Assembly (NCBI GenBank): GCA_036785325.1
Contig: JAXIVH010000030.1
Coordinates: forward strand, 4,529,073 to 4,593,072
DNA length: 64,000 nucleotides
Origin: Urophycis tenuis
Taxonomy: Eukaryota; Chordata; Actinopteri; Gadiformes; Phycidae
Reading direction: 5' to 3'
This document shows positions 33,867-44,916 of the stretch, piece by piece (the stretch's first letter is position 1; each line of letters begins with the position of its first letter). A program made the position numbers and the translations under genes. A model generated the notes under the pieces. The model saw only the letters and a list, made by a program, of their open reading frames with translations, ran no database searches and was not told where the DNA came from.

Positions 33867-33923
33867 CGCTTAAAGCCCGCGTTTTGTCTGGACGAGGTCC
33901 AGACAAAACGCGGGCTTTAAGCG
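33867..33923. repeat. Perfect 27-bp inverted repeat with 3-nt loop
   Basis: Arms 33867-33893 and 33897-33923 are exact reverse complements around GAG at 33894-33896. No transposon ends recognised at its borders. Confidence 0.95.
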
Positions 33924-34072
33924 TTTAAACGTTACATCTAATCTAATGTAATCTAATGTAATCTAAATGTAATCTTTATTTAAATCGTTTAAGCGTTAAG
34001 GCAGCCCCTTCGCAGCTCCTTCGCTTTTCAGTCAGAAGATGGTAGAACTGAACATTGAACAAACTTAACACT

Positions 34073-34182
34073 ATGGGAACTCCACGACGATCTCCAAGTG
34101 AGATGGCGAGTGCCTGGCGAGCAAGTGCGAGGTCAATTCGGAGTGAGGATGAAAACCAACCGACTTTGAGAGATGTTCTGAG
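34073..34182 (+). CDS. Possible first coding exon, product unknown
   Basis: ATG (34073) opens 36 codons (starts MGTPRRSPSEMASAW, Ser/Arg-rich) ending at a strong donor CTGAG|gtaagt at 34183. It could be the first exon of the transposon-type gene that continues at 36345, but the phase does not join cleanly with the acceptors examined near 35540. Offered as a candidate only. Confidence 0.25.
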
Positions 34183-34529
34183 GTAAGTTGAAGTAACAGA
34201 AATTATATGTGTCCAGAAGAACATACAACATGTTGTCTTTATGTAGATCGAAATTAAAGCATCTGTAAATCATCTTAAATTAAATTAAATCATCTGTGAT
34301 TGGCATGATGTGTTTGACATAAATGCTTATTTACCTTGATATCTAAATTGTTAATGACATGGACACTTGTGTCTGATTGTCGTACACAACTTGAACCTTG
34401 TAATTAATAGTCTACAAAGTATGGATTTATCCCCCTTGACCAACCGAAAAAAAATGCGCTTTCAATGCCTTTCTATAAGATAAGCCGCAGAGATGAACGG
34501 GACACAGGTAAAGAAGTTCCCTCCAATGT

Positions 34530-34640
34530 CGGGTTGCCACCCGTCCCTTGAAATACGGAATCATCCTGTATTTGGCAGTTAAACCATGCGTTCAGTATTG
34601 AACCGGTAAGGGACGCGATTTGTCCCGTATTTTCATGAAT
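34530..34640. repeat. Repeat-like ACCCGTCCCTTGAAATACGG segment
   Basis: A segment with two inverted-looking CCCGTATTT/AAATACGG words, in a style seen in fish DNA-transposon ends. Class not determined. Confidence 0.3.
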
Positions 34641-35424
34641 GACTAAAATAGACAGTCAAAATAGACAGTCACCCGCATATCAACTGTAAATCTAACTATT
34701 GTCTGCGCGACCGAGTGAGCGCCCTCTCATGAGGTTCTCTCCCTCCCTCCTCCATCATGCACCTCCATCATGCACCTTTATTAAATTGTGCTCTGTGTCT
34801 GTCAATGAAGTTCAAGACAATCAATGAAATTCTCCAAATGATAATAACCCTGACATATTCTTCTAGGAATGCAATGTTTAATGTGAAACTGCAGGCCGAA
34901 CTGCTTTTACCAGACAGAACTATGCAAAGCATTGTTGAAGAATTTTAGGAGGTCCATGGCAGTGGTATGCATGCGCTTAAAATGATGGAGGAGAGAGGGT
35001 TGTTAAAAATTGCGCCGCCCCCCCTTTATAAGGTGTCCCTTATTTTTTTCCTTGGAGTCCAATGTGTGTTGACAGAACAGGAATAGATCTGCCCTGTCAT
35101 TGCTCTTGCTCCAAGGCACATATAGAGACTTCCGTGCCAGAAATTACAGAAGAGAATGAGAAATGGTGAAATTAAGAATGTGTCTTGATGCAGGGCAATG
35201 GGTGACATCCGCAGGTGGTTGCAATGCAACAGCAACCCCCCCCCCAGGACCCTCACAGAGTTCCTCTGGAGCTGTCAGTAATATATTTGAATGCATGTTT
35301 TAAGGGAAAGAAAGTGAACTAGACTTTACACATGTAATTTCCATTTTAACCATCTCAAATAACCCTGAGGTTCACATAGTCAGACTAGAGAAAACATCAG
35401 TAGTGTTCAGACTGTCTTTTACAG

Positions 35425-35480
35425 ATAAGATAAGAGTACTTTATTCACCCTGTGGGAAATTCAAGAAACAATTGTCCACT
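35425..35480 (-). repeat. LINE 3'-end fragment
   Basis: GATAAGATAAG followed by ACTTTATTCACCCTGTGGGAAATTC, the reverse complement of an L2-type LINE tail such as that at about 14625-14655. Confidence 0.5.
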
Positions 35481-36344
35481 GTTTGTAACAGTATTTCCTA
35501 GCATAACAATATGCGATTGTATTATCATTTTTCTTCATCAGGCACGAGTGAGGCGCACACATCGCGGGCTGGGGGAGGAATTGCAGTGGCGAGTTGGACC
35601 ACAGGACAGGTAAACAGGTTTACTCTGAGCATGTCAACCCATACTCCTGTGATCAAAGTGCTGTTCATAGGGAAAATGTCAGCTTTCCTGTTGTCCAGAA
35701 AGGTGTAATGCAACCAGATGACCATATACTGTATGTTGTGTATTTGGATCACCATTACATGTTAACTCATAAACTCAATTGACTTCTGTTACTTTAATGA
35801 AATGAAAAGTAATGAAAACCTGTGTACAGTATTGTATGTTTTCTGTTCAGCTTTAGGTCACCTCATAATGAGGAGGTCACCAAGGCCATCATCCAGGCCA
35901 TTAAGGATTCTGGTGAGAGCTGGGGACCAGAGAGCTTACTCAGAAGTAAGACTTAAAGTGATGGTTCGGAGTAAAATTCACCCTGAGGTAATTTCCACCA
36001 ATAATCCAGCCAAATAACCCCTCAGATGCATTTTTAGCGACGGTCAATATTTATCAAGTTTAGGGGTATAAGCCGAATGGCTTAGTATTGGAGTGCCCGG
36101 TACACTGTGTATATCTCGTAAATTACCCCACTATAATGCATGGATTGTTACCCAACTTCTGTGGTAGTACATATATGGTCTGTACTCACAAAACGAGGCA
36201 TTTTAAAGTTTGTAAGTACACCAGGAGTTTATTTAAAAGAGCACTTTTCTGATAGCTTCAACTAGCTGTTGCTAAGGCTACCGCTGCGTCGACGTCTCTT
36301 CTGTCTTTCCGGATAAGTTCGTAAAAGTCCTCTTCAAAACTCAC

Positions 36345-38184
36345 ATGTGTAAGGAAAAGGTTAGTGAATTCATTACTTTGATCCGCAAAGTGGAGAAGAA
36401 TATCCAGAAAATAAAGAATATCCAGAGAAACTGCTCACAGAAAAGGGGTCGACCAAGCCGGTCATTTTCTGGAGGGCCAACAGCTGAAAGAAGAGCATCC
36501 AACATTTCTGATAACCTTTCTGAAGAAGAGTGTGAAGACGCCATCTCTTTCATGAAGCATTGCTCTGATGAGAATACAATCAAGCAGAAGATGCAAGCTA
36601 CTTTTCAGTACCGGCGTCATTTGATTGAAGACCCAAACAAATGTAGAGATGTTCTGTTGGAGTTCCCACGTTTCAAAGACAGGAAAAGAACTTGTAAGTT
36701 GTTGAAGCTGAACAATGTTTATCTATAACCTTACTATTTCATACAAGTAAACAGTACTGTTCTGCAGGCAATAGCACAAAATGTAAAGTCTTCAATATGT
36801 CAAATATTGTGCTCAAGGAAAAAATCTGTGTTTGTTGTGTTGCAAGATTGAACAAGACTTTACTCGGCTGTTTGGCGGTGTGGTATCTGCAAAGTTTTTG
36901 GAGAAGTGGCCAACTGCGTTCAAGCACAAGACCATAGCCCAGAGCAAGGGCTTGCATCTGTCACAAGATCTTCAGGAGCTGATTGATGCAGCAGAGAGTG
37001 TGGGGAAGAACGATGAAGAAATTGACACAGGTCAGATACTTTGATTTGAACAATTGAAAGATTTTCTCTCAGTTGGAATTGTTGATGAAGTTTGACGTTT
37101 GGCTAAGCTGCTAATCACATCCATGTGCCTCTTTTTCATATAGCATGGGATCATGAACTTGCAGGGATACTTCTCTTACTCCACCTCATTCCACCGGTTG
37201 CACAAGGCCGCAAAAGACCCGGGAAGATGTCTGCATCCATGGCAGAGAATCATATTGTCATGTTCTTAAAGTGTGTGCATGTGTGCCGCCTTTTAGATTA
37301 CACCCACGTTAAAGTGTTGGCTTCTGTTGCGTTGTTTCTTTCTTGCACAATTAATGTAAGAATCTTTCTTACAATGAAATTTAACAAAATCGGTGTTGGT
37401 CAAATTTTTTCTCCACTTGCCTACCAGTGCATGGTGCTTGTATCGAGATGTTCTCAAAGTAATGACGGCTCATATTTTTTCTCATTTAAGATAAACGCAC
37501 GTAAACGCTGTTTACCCACTTCTCAAATTTCAGAAATAGAGTTAGAGTTTATGCACAAAATTAGATTAGATTAGATTAGATTCAACTTTATTGTCATTGT
37601 GCAGAGTACAAGTACAGGGACAACGAAATGCAGTAAATAAATGCAACTTTCAACATTCTGAAATCACACTACATTATCAAGATTTACACTTTGATCCAGA
37701 TTTACAGATTTATGTAGGCTACACTCAACACTCTTGAACCATACTATTGATATTGTCATACAAACATTGGATAATAACCTCCACCGTCAATGGAACATGT
37801 TCTGAATGTCTTTTTCATCATCTGATATGACACTTTAAGCATTAACGTGAAACAATTCATTCACAGACTGGAAACAGTGTACAAAAAACATTTGAATGCC
37901 ATACAGGAGAGCAAGCAGCCATACCTCCTTGCAGCTCGACCCAAGAAGAACACCATCCATGCATACTACATTGTTCTCGACAAGTACGCCATCCCATGCA
38001 TGTCAGCTAGTGCAGTTGGCGCCTTTGATGAACTGTTCAAGAGTCATTTTGTGTTTGGTACGTCCTACAACAAGTACTTCACAATATGTACACCTTTTTC
38101 CAAACAACAATCTACGAAATAGACGTCGGCCAGGTAAAGGAAACACCTAGGGTAGCAGAAGTAAGAGCAAGGTTACTCAATTGA
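36345..38184 (+). pseudogene. Multi-exon transposon-type gene A (SAMD3-like C-terminal region), decayed
   Basis: Exons about 36345-36693, 36847-37030, 37144-37270 and 37867-38184. The last two junctions join in phase (acag|gtcag to atag; AA|gtgtgt to cacag). Translation shows QKRGRPSRSF, LSEEECEDAISFMKHC, EFPRF, IEQDFTRLFGG, WDHELAGILLLLHLIPP, GRKRPGKMSA, AFDELFKSHFVFGTSYN and, after a frameshift, TIYEIDVGQVKETPRV. This resembles a multi-copy fish family often labelled sterile alpha motif domain-containing protein 3-like. Two one-base lesions: an extra A in the AAAA run near 36683 and a loss near 38085. The stop TGA (38182) is six bases before, and in the same frame as, the ATG of the next gene. 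The 5' part is not certain. Function unknown; probably a transposon accessory protein. Confidence 0.55.
37557..37645. repeat. Dispersed LINE-tail-like repeat (copy 2)
   Basis: (TTAGA)n followed by the same core as 9093-9185, here inside the last intron of gene A. Confidence 0.75.
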
Positions 38185-38190
38185 GGAACA

Positions 38191-40602
38191 ATGCAAAAAA
38201 CATGTTGTGTTTGTGGCGCTACTTTTGACAACTCACATCTCCTGATTAGGCACCTTAAATTTGCCCATGGCTTGTGCTCTGACAGAAATTTACGTCTTCG
38301 TTGTGGTCAATCAGATTGTATCCTTGAATTTGGGTCTTTTTCAGGGTACAGAAAACATTTAAACAGAGTACACGGTGAAATTCCAAATAATGTCCAGACA
38401 GTTGTTTGTGCTGTTAGTAGTCCACAATATTCCGATGATGATGATCAGCCAACTGATTTGGCTACATGCCCTAGTACAAGTTCCTGTGACTTACCAATTA
38501 CAAACCAGTCAGCTTTGGATTTATGTGGGTCTGCTGTAGCTCAGTTACAGACGGCAGGTGTGGGTCAATGTGTTGTAAATTCATTTGTCAATACAATGGA
38601 AGAAGCTGTACCTGAAATTCAAGCGCAAGTAATGGAGGTTGCTTTTAAATGTCTTTCTTCTCAAAATACAGAAACTGTTTCAAAGCTTAAACAATCCTTT
38701 AATGAAATTGAAAACCCTTTATCTTCACTTAATTCAGTTTCCAAAAGAGATTTTTACTTTAGAAAGAAATTGAGTATTGTTGACCCTGTGGATAAAGTGC
38801 TAGGTACCAGGTTTGAAAATAGGAAAAATAGGAGTACAGGGACATATGATCAGGTTGTGGTCACTGATACATTTTCCTACGTCCCCATTTTAGAAACACT
38901 AAGGTCTATTTTCTGTAATCCACATGTGTTCTCTCTACTGAAATCAGGCCATGTCTCCAAAGATGGTGTTTATTCAGATTTAGATGATGGATTGTACATT
39001 AAGAACCACCCTCTTTTTTCCACTGACAAACATGCAATTCAAATTCAATTATTTTATGATGATTTTGAAACGGCTAATCCATTAGGGTCGAAGAAGGGTA
39101 TTTACAAATTAGGGGCAATATATTTTACATTACGAAACTTTCCACCAAAATTTAATTCTTCTTTAACAAGCATTCACTTATGTGCACTCTTCCACTCACA
39201 AGACATTAAGATATATGGATTTAATGCCATCCTTGAACCACTCGTTCAAGATTTGAAGATGCTTGAGACTGAGGGTATTGAGATTCCCACTTTATCTAGC
39301 CGTGTACGTGGTATATTTGGACTGGTTGAATCGTTTAGTTGCACCTATTGCTGCCGTTTCTGCCTTTTAGAGAAAAAGGAATTTCAAAGAGTGTTTTATG
39401 ATGATGTCTCGTCTGTTAAGTTCAGGACAAAAGACGAACATTTACAACATTGTAATTCAGCACAATCAAATCCTATGTTATCTCATGTCTGTGGTGAAAA
39501 GCGGCATTGTTTACTGAATACTTTACAGTACTTTAATACCTCTGAAAATTTCTCTGTCGATGTTATGCACAACATTTTAGAAGGAATAGGTCAGCTTGAG
39601 ATGAAGCTTGTTTTGCAGTATTTGAAGGCAAACTTTGTCACTTCTAGAGAAATCGAGTTGAGAGTACAGCATTTCAACTATGGTTACACAGAAAGGAAAA
39701 ACCGCCCAACTGTTATTAAATTGGATGATGATCGTAATGATTTGGGTATAAATGCTATTCAATGTTGGTGTTTACTTCGCAATCTGCCACTCATGTTTGG
39801 TGACATTATCCCAGAGGGAAATGAACATTGGTCTCTTCTTTCATTGTTGATACAGATAGTGAATATTGTATTTTCCCCTGTGTTAACTGAAGGCCTAACA
39901 GTCTACCTGAAATATTTGATAGGTGAGCATCATAGAGTATTCAAGCTTTTGTTCCCAGAAAGGTCTCTGTTGCCAAAACACCACTTGTTAACACATTACC
40001 CTCGATCTATTAGACATATTGGGCCTGTCATTCATATGTGGTGCATGCATTACGAAGGGAAACATAACTATTTTAAAAGAAAACTTAAACGTTTCAAAAA
40101 TATCACAAAGACTCGAGCTAAAAAACACCAAAGGTTTATGGCATATAGTTGGGAATCGATAAGCTCTTCCAAATTAACCATGGGTCCAGGAAGGATGATG
40201 ACATTAGATGACTTTGCAGAAGGCTCTGACATTGCTGCCAAACTGAATCTAACAAATTTTGAAAATACAAATGTCCTCTCTGTGAAATGGGTCAAGCACC
40301 AGGGTATTGAGTACCGTTTAGACTTTCTTGTTTGTGTCAAAGTTGATATTGATTTGCCTGTGTTTTACCAGATCAAAGATATTATTGTTCAAAATGAAAG
40401 AGTGTTTTTTATTGGACAGAACATGGAGACAGTATGTTTTAACAGCCATTTTAATGCGTTTAAGGCTGCTACCATGACGAAACCCTGTAAGTTACAGGTT
40501 GTTGAAGTTTGTGATTTGGTCTACTATAGAGCTTTTGATATTCAGATGAGTTATGATAAAGCTGATCATCAGCTTGTTGTACCATATTGTGTAATGATTT
40601 GA
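38191..40602 (+). CDS. CACTA/EnSpm-like transposase with N-terminal C2H2 fingers, intact 803 codons
   Basis: Single uninterrupted ORF. Residues about 5-28 form a C2H2 finger (CCVCGATF..HLKFAH) and about 38-66 a second (C-x4-C-x12-H-x4-H). The middle has FYDDFETANPLGS (about 287-299) and LVQDLKML, each with an acidic residue where Transposase_21/tnp2-type enzymes have catalytic Asp, then a Cys cluster CTYCCRFC (about 385-392), SVDVMHNILEG (about 454-464), and a C-terminal block HLLTHYPRSIRH..MHYEGKHNYFK (about 600-630) typical of that group. It would cut and rejoin transposon ends in the nucleus. It lies six bases after gene A and about 250 bp before gene C, all on the plus strand. The absence of any stop in 2.4 kb contrasts with its decayed neighbours. 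Assignment is from motifs; catalytic residues are inferred. Confidence 0.75.
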   Translation: MQKTCCVCGATFDNSHLLIRHLKFAHGLCSDRNLRLRCGQSDCILEFGSFSGYRKHLNRVHGEIPNNVQTVVCAVSSPQYSDDDDQPTDLATCPSTSSCDLPITNQSALDLCGSAVAQLQTAGVGQCVVNSFVNTMEEAVPEIQAQVMEVAFKCLSSQNTETVSKLKQSFNEIENPLSSLNSVSKRDFYFRKKLSIVDPVDKVLGTRFENRKNRSTGTYDQVVVTDTFSYVPILETLRSIFCNPHVFSLLKSGHVSKDGVYSDLDDGLYIKNHPLFSTDKHAIQIQLFYDDFETANPLGSKKGIYKLGAIYFTLRNFPPKFNSSLTSIHLCALFHSQDIKIYGFNAILEPLVQDLKMLETEGIEIPTLSSRVRGIFGLVESFSCTYCCRFCLLEKKEFQRVFYDDVSSVKFRTKDEHLQHCNSAQSNPMLSHVCGEKRHCLLNTLQYFNTSENFSVDVMHNILEGIGQLEMKLVLQYLKANFVTSREIELRVQHFNYGYTERKNRPTVIKLDDDRNDLGINAIQCWCLLRNLPLMFGDIIPEGNEHWSLLSLLIQIVNIVFSPVLTEGLTVYLKYLIGEHHRVFKLLFPERSLLPKHHLLTHYPRSIRHIGPVIHMWCMHYEGKHNYFKRKLKRFKNITKTRAKKHQRFMAYSWESISSSKLTMGPGRMMTLDDFAEGSDIAAKLNLTNFENTNVLSVKWVKHQGIEYRLDFLVCVKVDIDLPVFYQIKDIIVQNERVFFIGQNMETVCFNSHFNAFKAATMTKPCKLQVVEVCDLVYYRAFDIQMSYDKADHQLVVPYCVMI

Positions 40603-40854
40603 TAAATAAATGATGAAGGACATATACTTCTGTGTATGGATTTCTTATTTAGTTAAATGATTGCATTGTATTAGAATAAAGAAGAATATAGTGGGCATTA
40701 AATTGCTGTAAGCATGTGCAGAAAGCAAACCAACACTGGTAAGAGCATTTAATGTGTGAAAAGAAGCCTAGTTCAGATAAAGCTAGCTCAACATTGATGC
40801 ACAATGATATACATTATGACACTGGGTTCTACTGTTTTAGGCAACTTCAGCAAG

Positions 40855-42968
40855 GGAGGCAACAGGTCAGGAAGCACCGAGAAAAACTTTAAAAAGAAGT
40901 TGAGATACTAACCAAATTGCTACAGAAGGAAAAAAGCGAGCTGAAAAATTCAGAAAAAGATGTTCTCGCCTACGTACGAAGGAATCTCCACGTTCTCATG
41001 TGAATAAATTGACTAAATCCGGAAGAGTTACCCCGACAATCAGAAGAAAACTCATCTACCATGAAGCCTTGGTAGAAGAGATACGGAACAAGTACCTGAA
41101 AACAAGAAAAGAGAAAGAAAAACAACTAATTGTGAAAGTATTGGCTGAGAGAATTATCAAGAAATACAGGCTACAAGGATTTGCAGAGAAAACAGTGGGG
41201 TTTTCAAAAAAACGCCGCAGGCTCCAAGATAATGACCTTTGCAGCACCTCAAGGAAACCCACCAATAGACTTCCCCCATTGTTAAAAAGCAATGTACAAT
41301 CCTTTTATTGCAGAGACGATGTCAGTCGCATCACTACAGTCGCAAACAAACACTGACCAGAGGCAAGGTGAAAAAACAGAAAAGGTTTCTGATGGATACC
41401 ATGAAGAATATCCACAGAAAATTCCTCTCGGAACAAATGCACATGATATCCTACTCCCTTTTCTGCAGGCTGCGGCCATTTTGGGTTGTATTTCCCTCTC
41501 TGTCTGACCGGGACACTTGTTTGTGCAAGACACATGATAACCTTGAATTTTTCGTCATGAAGATGTTTCACTTGAAACTCATCAACACCACAGATCTTGA
41601 GATGTTAACGAAGATGATATCTTGCGACACAAACAACAAAATCTGCATGTATGATGAGTGCGCAGAATGCAAAAAACAACTCATCCTGCTCCCAGAATAT
41701 GATAACACAAAGATGGTGTCCTTCGATCAGTGGGGCATAGGTCTGAATGAAAAAAAAGATGCAAAAGATGGTACCACCACTGTTAGGTACACACTTAAGA
41801 AGCAGGTGGAAGATACCCAAGAGAATCTGGTGGATTTATTCCATGCACTTCTGCATAAGTTTAAGCGACACACATTTAACATAACCCAGCAGTTCTTTTA
41901 CATCAGAGAGTTGAAAAAAACTCTATCAGAGGAAGAGGCAATCATAAACATCTACTTCTCCGAAAATTACACCTGCAAGTACAGCTCAGAGATACAGTCT
42001 GTTAACTTTGGTTCCTCACACAATCAAGCTACACTGCACACTGGTGTCCTTTACTGTTGTGAGGCTGTAGACATTGTGCCCTTCTTTACAGTGTCACCCT
42101 CCAAACACAAGAGTCCTCCAGCCATATGGGAGCACATGGCTCCAATCCTGGATTATCTGCAAAGTACATACCCTTAAGTGTCAGTTCTCCACTTTCTCAG
42201 TGATGGGCCGGCTACTCAGTACAAGCAGAAAGGGAATCTGTTCCTTTTCAGTACTGAGTTGGCCAGAAGAGGTCTGAAAGGGGGTACGTGGAACTTTTTT
42301 GAAGCCAGCCACGGGAAGGGGGCCCCAGATGGCGTTGGAGGTACCTTAAAAAGAACAGCTGACAAGCTGGTCACCCATGGCCGTAACATCCCGGATGCAA
42401 AAAAACTGTTTGAGGCCCTGAGTGAAACAGACACAAGAATCAAGTTGTTTTACATTCCGGCTGAAGCTGTGGACCAAGCTGTTCTCAAGATGCCAGGCCA
42501 GATTCCCGCTGTACCAGCTATAATGAAGTGCCACCAAGTGGTGACAATCAGTCCAGGAGAGGTCATGTACAGGGAGGTCAGCTGTATGTGCTCTACAAGA
42601 AAGCAGCTGAATTGTGAGTGCTTTTCAACTCTCCATTTCAATTTTGCCAAGCCAGCCCAGAAAGCTCCAAATGCCCAATATGTGAGAAAGAAAGAAAGAA
42701 AATCTCATTGGGAAGTGGTGTGTGATCAAATATGACGATGGATGACCTGTATCCAGGTATCATCCTGGACATTGCTGAAACCCACGCCCAAGTGAGATGC
42801 ATGTGCAAGGTTAGGGGTGGTGAAAATAAATTTTTCTGGCCTATCAATGATGATATTCTCTGGTACCTCTTTGACGATGTCTTGGAAGTCATTGAACCGC
42901 CACAGCCTGTGACATCCCGTCACGTTGGAATCCAGAAGGATGTATGGAAGCGGCTTACCAAGATCTAG
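40855..42968 (+). pseudogene. Transposon-type gene C with GKGAPDG motif, decayed
   Basis: A lysine/arginine-rich N-terminal region (KEKKRAEKFRKRCSRL-like in one frame, then RRKLIYHEALVEEI) leads to SYSLFCRLRPFWV, CLCKTHDN, MYDECAECKKQ, then QQFFYIRELKK, YTCKYSSEIQSVNFG, ATLHTGVLY, AIWEHMAPIL, LHFLSDGPATQY, TWNFFEASHGKGAPDGVGG and, at the end, DLYPGIILDI and FFWPINDDILWY. The order is that of a conserved metazoan multi-copy family, probably transposon-borne; the spaced Asp residues (SDGP, APDG) look like an RNase H-fold nuclease, which is inference. Lesions: frameshift near 41345, TAA at 42175-42177, frameshifts between 42700 and 42740. The exact family is not known to me. Confidence 0.6.
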
Positions 42969-44045
42969 GCCTAATCATTTAGTTATGTGAGGCTGCTCTT
43001 GGCTGAATATATTCCAGCAATAATACCAATTGGTAACAGCATATCTGTTTAATGACCAAATTACTGAATTAGTTTTCAAAACTTATTGTACACAATGATC
43101 TCAAATGTCCCATGTGTTTGCGTTTTTTAATATGTTGAGCCTCTTCCTACAAATGTTGGCATTGTCAAATGTGCAATTATATGAGATAAATACAATTGTT
43201 TTATTGTCAATGGTTATGAACATTTCAAAACTAAAATGTACCCAATTTTATGATCATTATATTTAAAAAATGAATGTACTCAATCTTCTGAAATCTATCC
43301 ATGTTGAATGTACCCAGTATTTTATTACATAAATTTGCATTTTAAACTTCATATCAATAAATATGTTTATATATATATATACTTTGGATCTTGTCTTATT
43401 ACGACATTAACTGTCCACACATATGTCCAGAATTAATCAAATTATTATTAAATTATGGAAACAAACTAAATTAACCACCCGTAACAGGATCCACCACCCT
43501 GTAACATGACTTACCACCCCATAACGTGTGTTTTAAAAAAAAATATATATACTAGAGAGGGAGTGAAATAGCCCATAAATAAATGTTTGATCATAGTGTG
43601 ATGAAATGGGCCTATTTACACATGTAACTTTAATTTGACAATAGGGAGTAAAATAGCCAATATTGTTCAAAACAGCAATCAATGGGCATGCGGAATTCAT
43701 AATTTAAAGATTAGAATCTAAATTCTGCAAATCTCCAATTAAAAAACAAGCCTATAACTTTCAATATCAAATTAAGGACATTTTTATGACAGGAAAACAT
43801 GAAATGTTCTGAATTCAATTTATGCATTATGTCTAAAATGGAGCGCATCTTGTCCGTTACGGGGTGGTAAAAAAAAAAGACACCGGGGTCACAATAAAAA
43901 GGAAAATAATAATAGGGATTTATGCCTGAGGTGGGAAAATATTTTTTATGCAGCTCAAAGATGTCTTATATCATGTGGATGTCTTAAAATTTGGCTTGTC
44001 CTACATGATTTTTTTTTTTAAATGTCGAAGTGAAAAGGCACCGGT
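42969..44045. other. AT-rich non-coding stretch
   Basis: No gene or RNA recognised. Contains short ACCACCC-type words repeated near 43475-43520 and 43860. Confidence 0.4.
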
Positions 44046-44305
44046 TTCGTAGAATGACCTGTTACACTTGGCAAATGGCAAAATCAGTGTTAAATAGCAG
44101 TAGTGTTGAATAAAATCAACAATATAGAGTGCAATTGTTTACACTAGTAGTGTAATTTTCTTACACTTTTCAGTGTAAAAATAACACAGCACATTCAACA
44201 CTATTAATAGAGTAATTTTAACACTAAATTGAATGGGACCATATATGCTCAGAAATGGTGTTAAAATTTACTCTTAAAGAGTTAAAGCAACACTGCAGAA
44301 TTTAC
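44046..44305. repeat. ACACT/AGTGT-rich subterminal-like repeat block
   Basis: At least nine copies of AGTGT or ACACT with A/T-rich spacers, including TTAACACT and AGAGTAATTTTAACACT, in both orientations. This is the style of EnSpm/CACTA subterminal repeats in fish. It lies about 1.1 kb after gene C and may be the right end of the element carrying the CACTA-like transposase, or an independent non-autonomous copy. Confidence 0.45.
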
Positions 44306-44371
44306 TTTGTATTTATGTAATTAAGCAACAGCTGTCGCAAAATCCCACGGCACACCATTTGGGAACCACTG

Positions 44372-44431
44372 GAGGGGTATGATTCTCGCTTAGGGTGCGA
44401 GAGGTCCTGGGTTCAAATCCCGGACAAGCCC
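44372..44431 (+). pseudogene. 5'-truncated tRNA-Pro (AGG) pseudogene
   Basis: Matches tRNA-Pro from the end of the D arm onwards, with mismatches in the T stem (TCCTGGG) and acceptor (ACAAGCC). The 5' acceptor strand is absent. Confidence 0.85.
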
Positions 44432-44576
44432 AATGTTACAGCAAGTTTCTCTGCTCAAAGTTCTGTACTATTGTTGTGAAGGCCAACTTCTTTGAATTCA
44501 CTCTACTGTCCTTATTCTCAAACGGTCCAGACTCATCTTACTGATGGCAACTTACAGTCAAATGCCTGAGAACCAC

Positions 44577-44661
44577 ATTCAGATTTGTTACGTGTTCAGC
44601 TTCTCCTACTCCTTATGACCTCGCAATTGTTTCCTTTTGGATTGTTTAGTCCACATTGCAA
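44577..44661. repeat. tRNA-array flank repeat (third copy)
   Basis: The block starting cattcagatttgttacgtg and ending ccacattgcaa is nearly identical to 31567-31650 and 31904-31986. All three precede a tRNA-Leu gene. Confidence 0.85.
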
Positions 44662-44834
44662 CAGTTTGACTCAATGTACATGGGATACAAGTACAAGTAC
44701 AAGTACATGGGATTTGAGGAAGAGTGTTGTTTTTATGCATGACTTTCTAAGTATTTGAGCATACCATGTCAGGCCACAGTATTACCTTTTGAGAATGGCC
44801 TTTCAAAAAGATGCCCTGAATGTACAGAATTACC

Positions 44835-44916
44835 TGGCAGTGGTGGGATTTGAACCCACGCCTCCTGAGAGACTGGAGCCTTAATCCAGCGCCTTAGACC
44901 GCTCGGCCACACTACC
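44835..44916 (-). tRNA. tRNA-Leu (AAG)
   Basis: 82 nt, same sequence as 31680-31761 with intact B box. A T5 terminator lies about 25 nt downstream on the minus strand. Confidence 0.95.

Noticed and set aside
33867..33923. Palindrome as a bacterial-type transcription terminator
   Set aside because: The sequence is vertebrate; no T run follows and no bacterial gene is near.
34073..36344. A full set of 5' exons for gene A
   Set aside because: Several acceptor/donor pairs look plausible (about 35541-35610 and 35857-35910), but no combination gave a continuous frame.
37125..37574. Single 149-codon open frame
   Set aside because: Only the first 127 nt (37144-37270) are coding in the spliced gene A; the rest is intron that happens to stay open.
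37896..38150. Alternative frame over the last exon of gene A
   Set aside because: The conserved protein motifs lie in another frame; this is a shadow.
44372..44431. Functional tRNA-Pro
   Set aside because: The 5' acceptor strand and part of the D arm are missing and stems carry mismatches.
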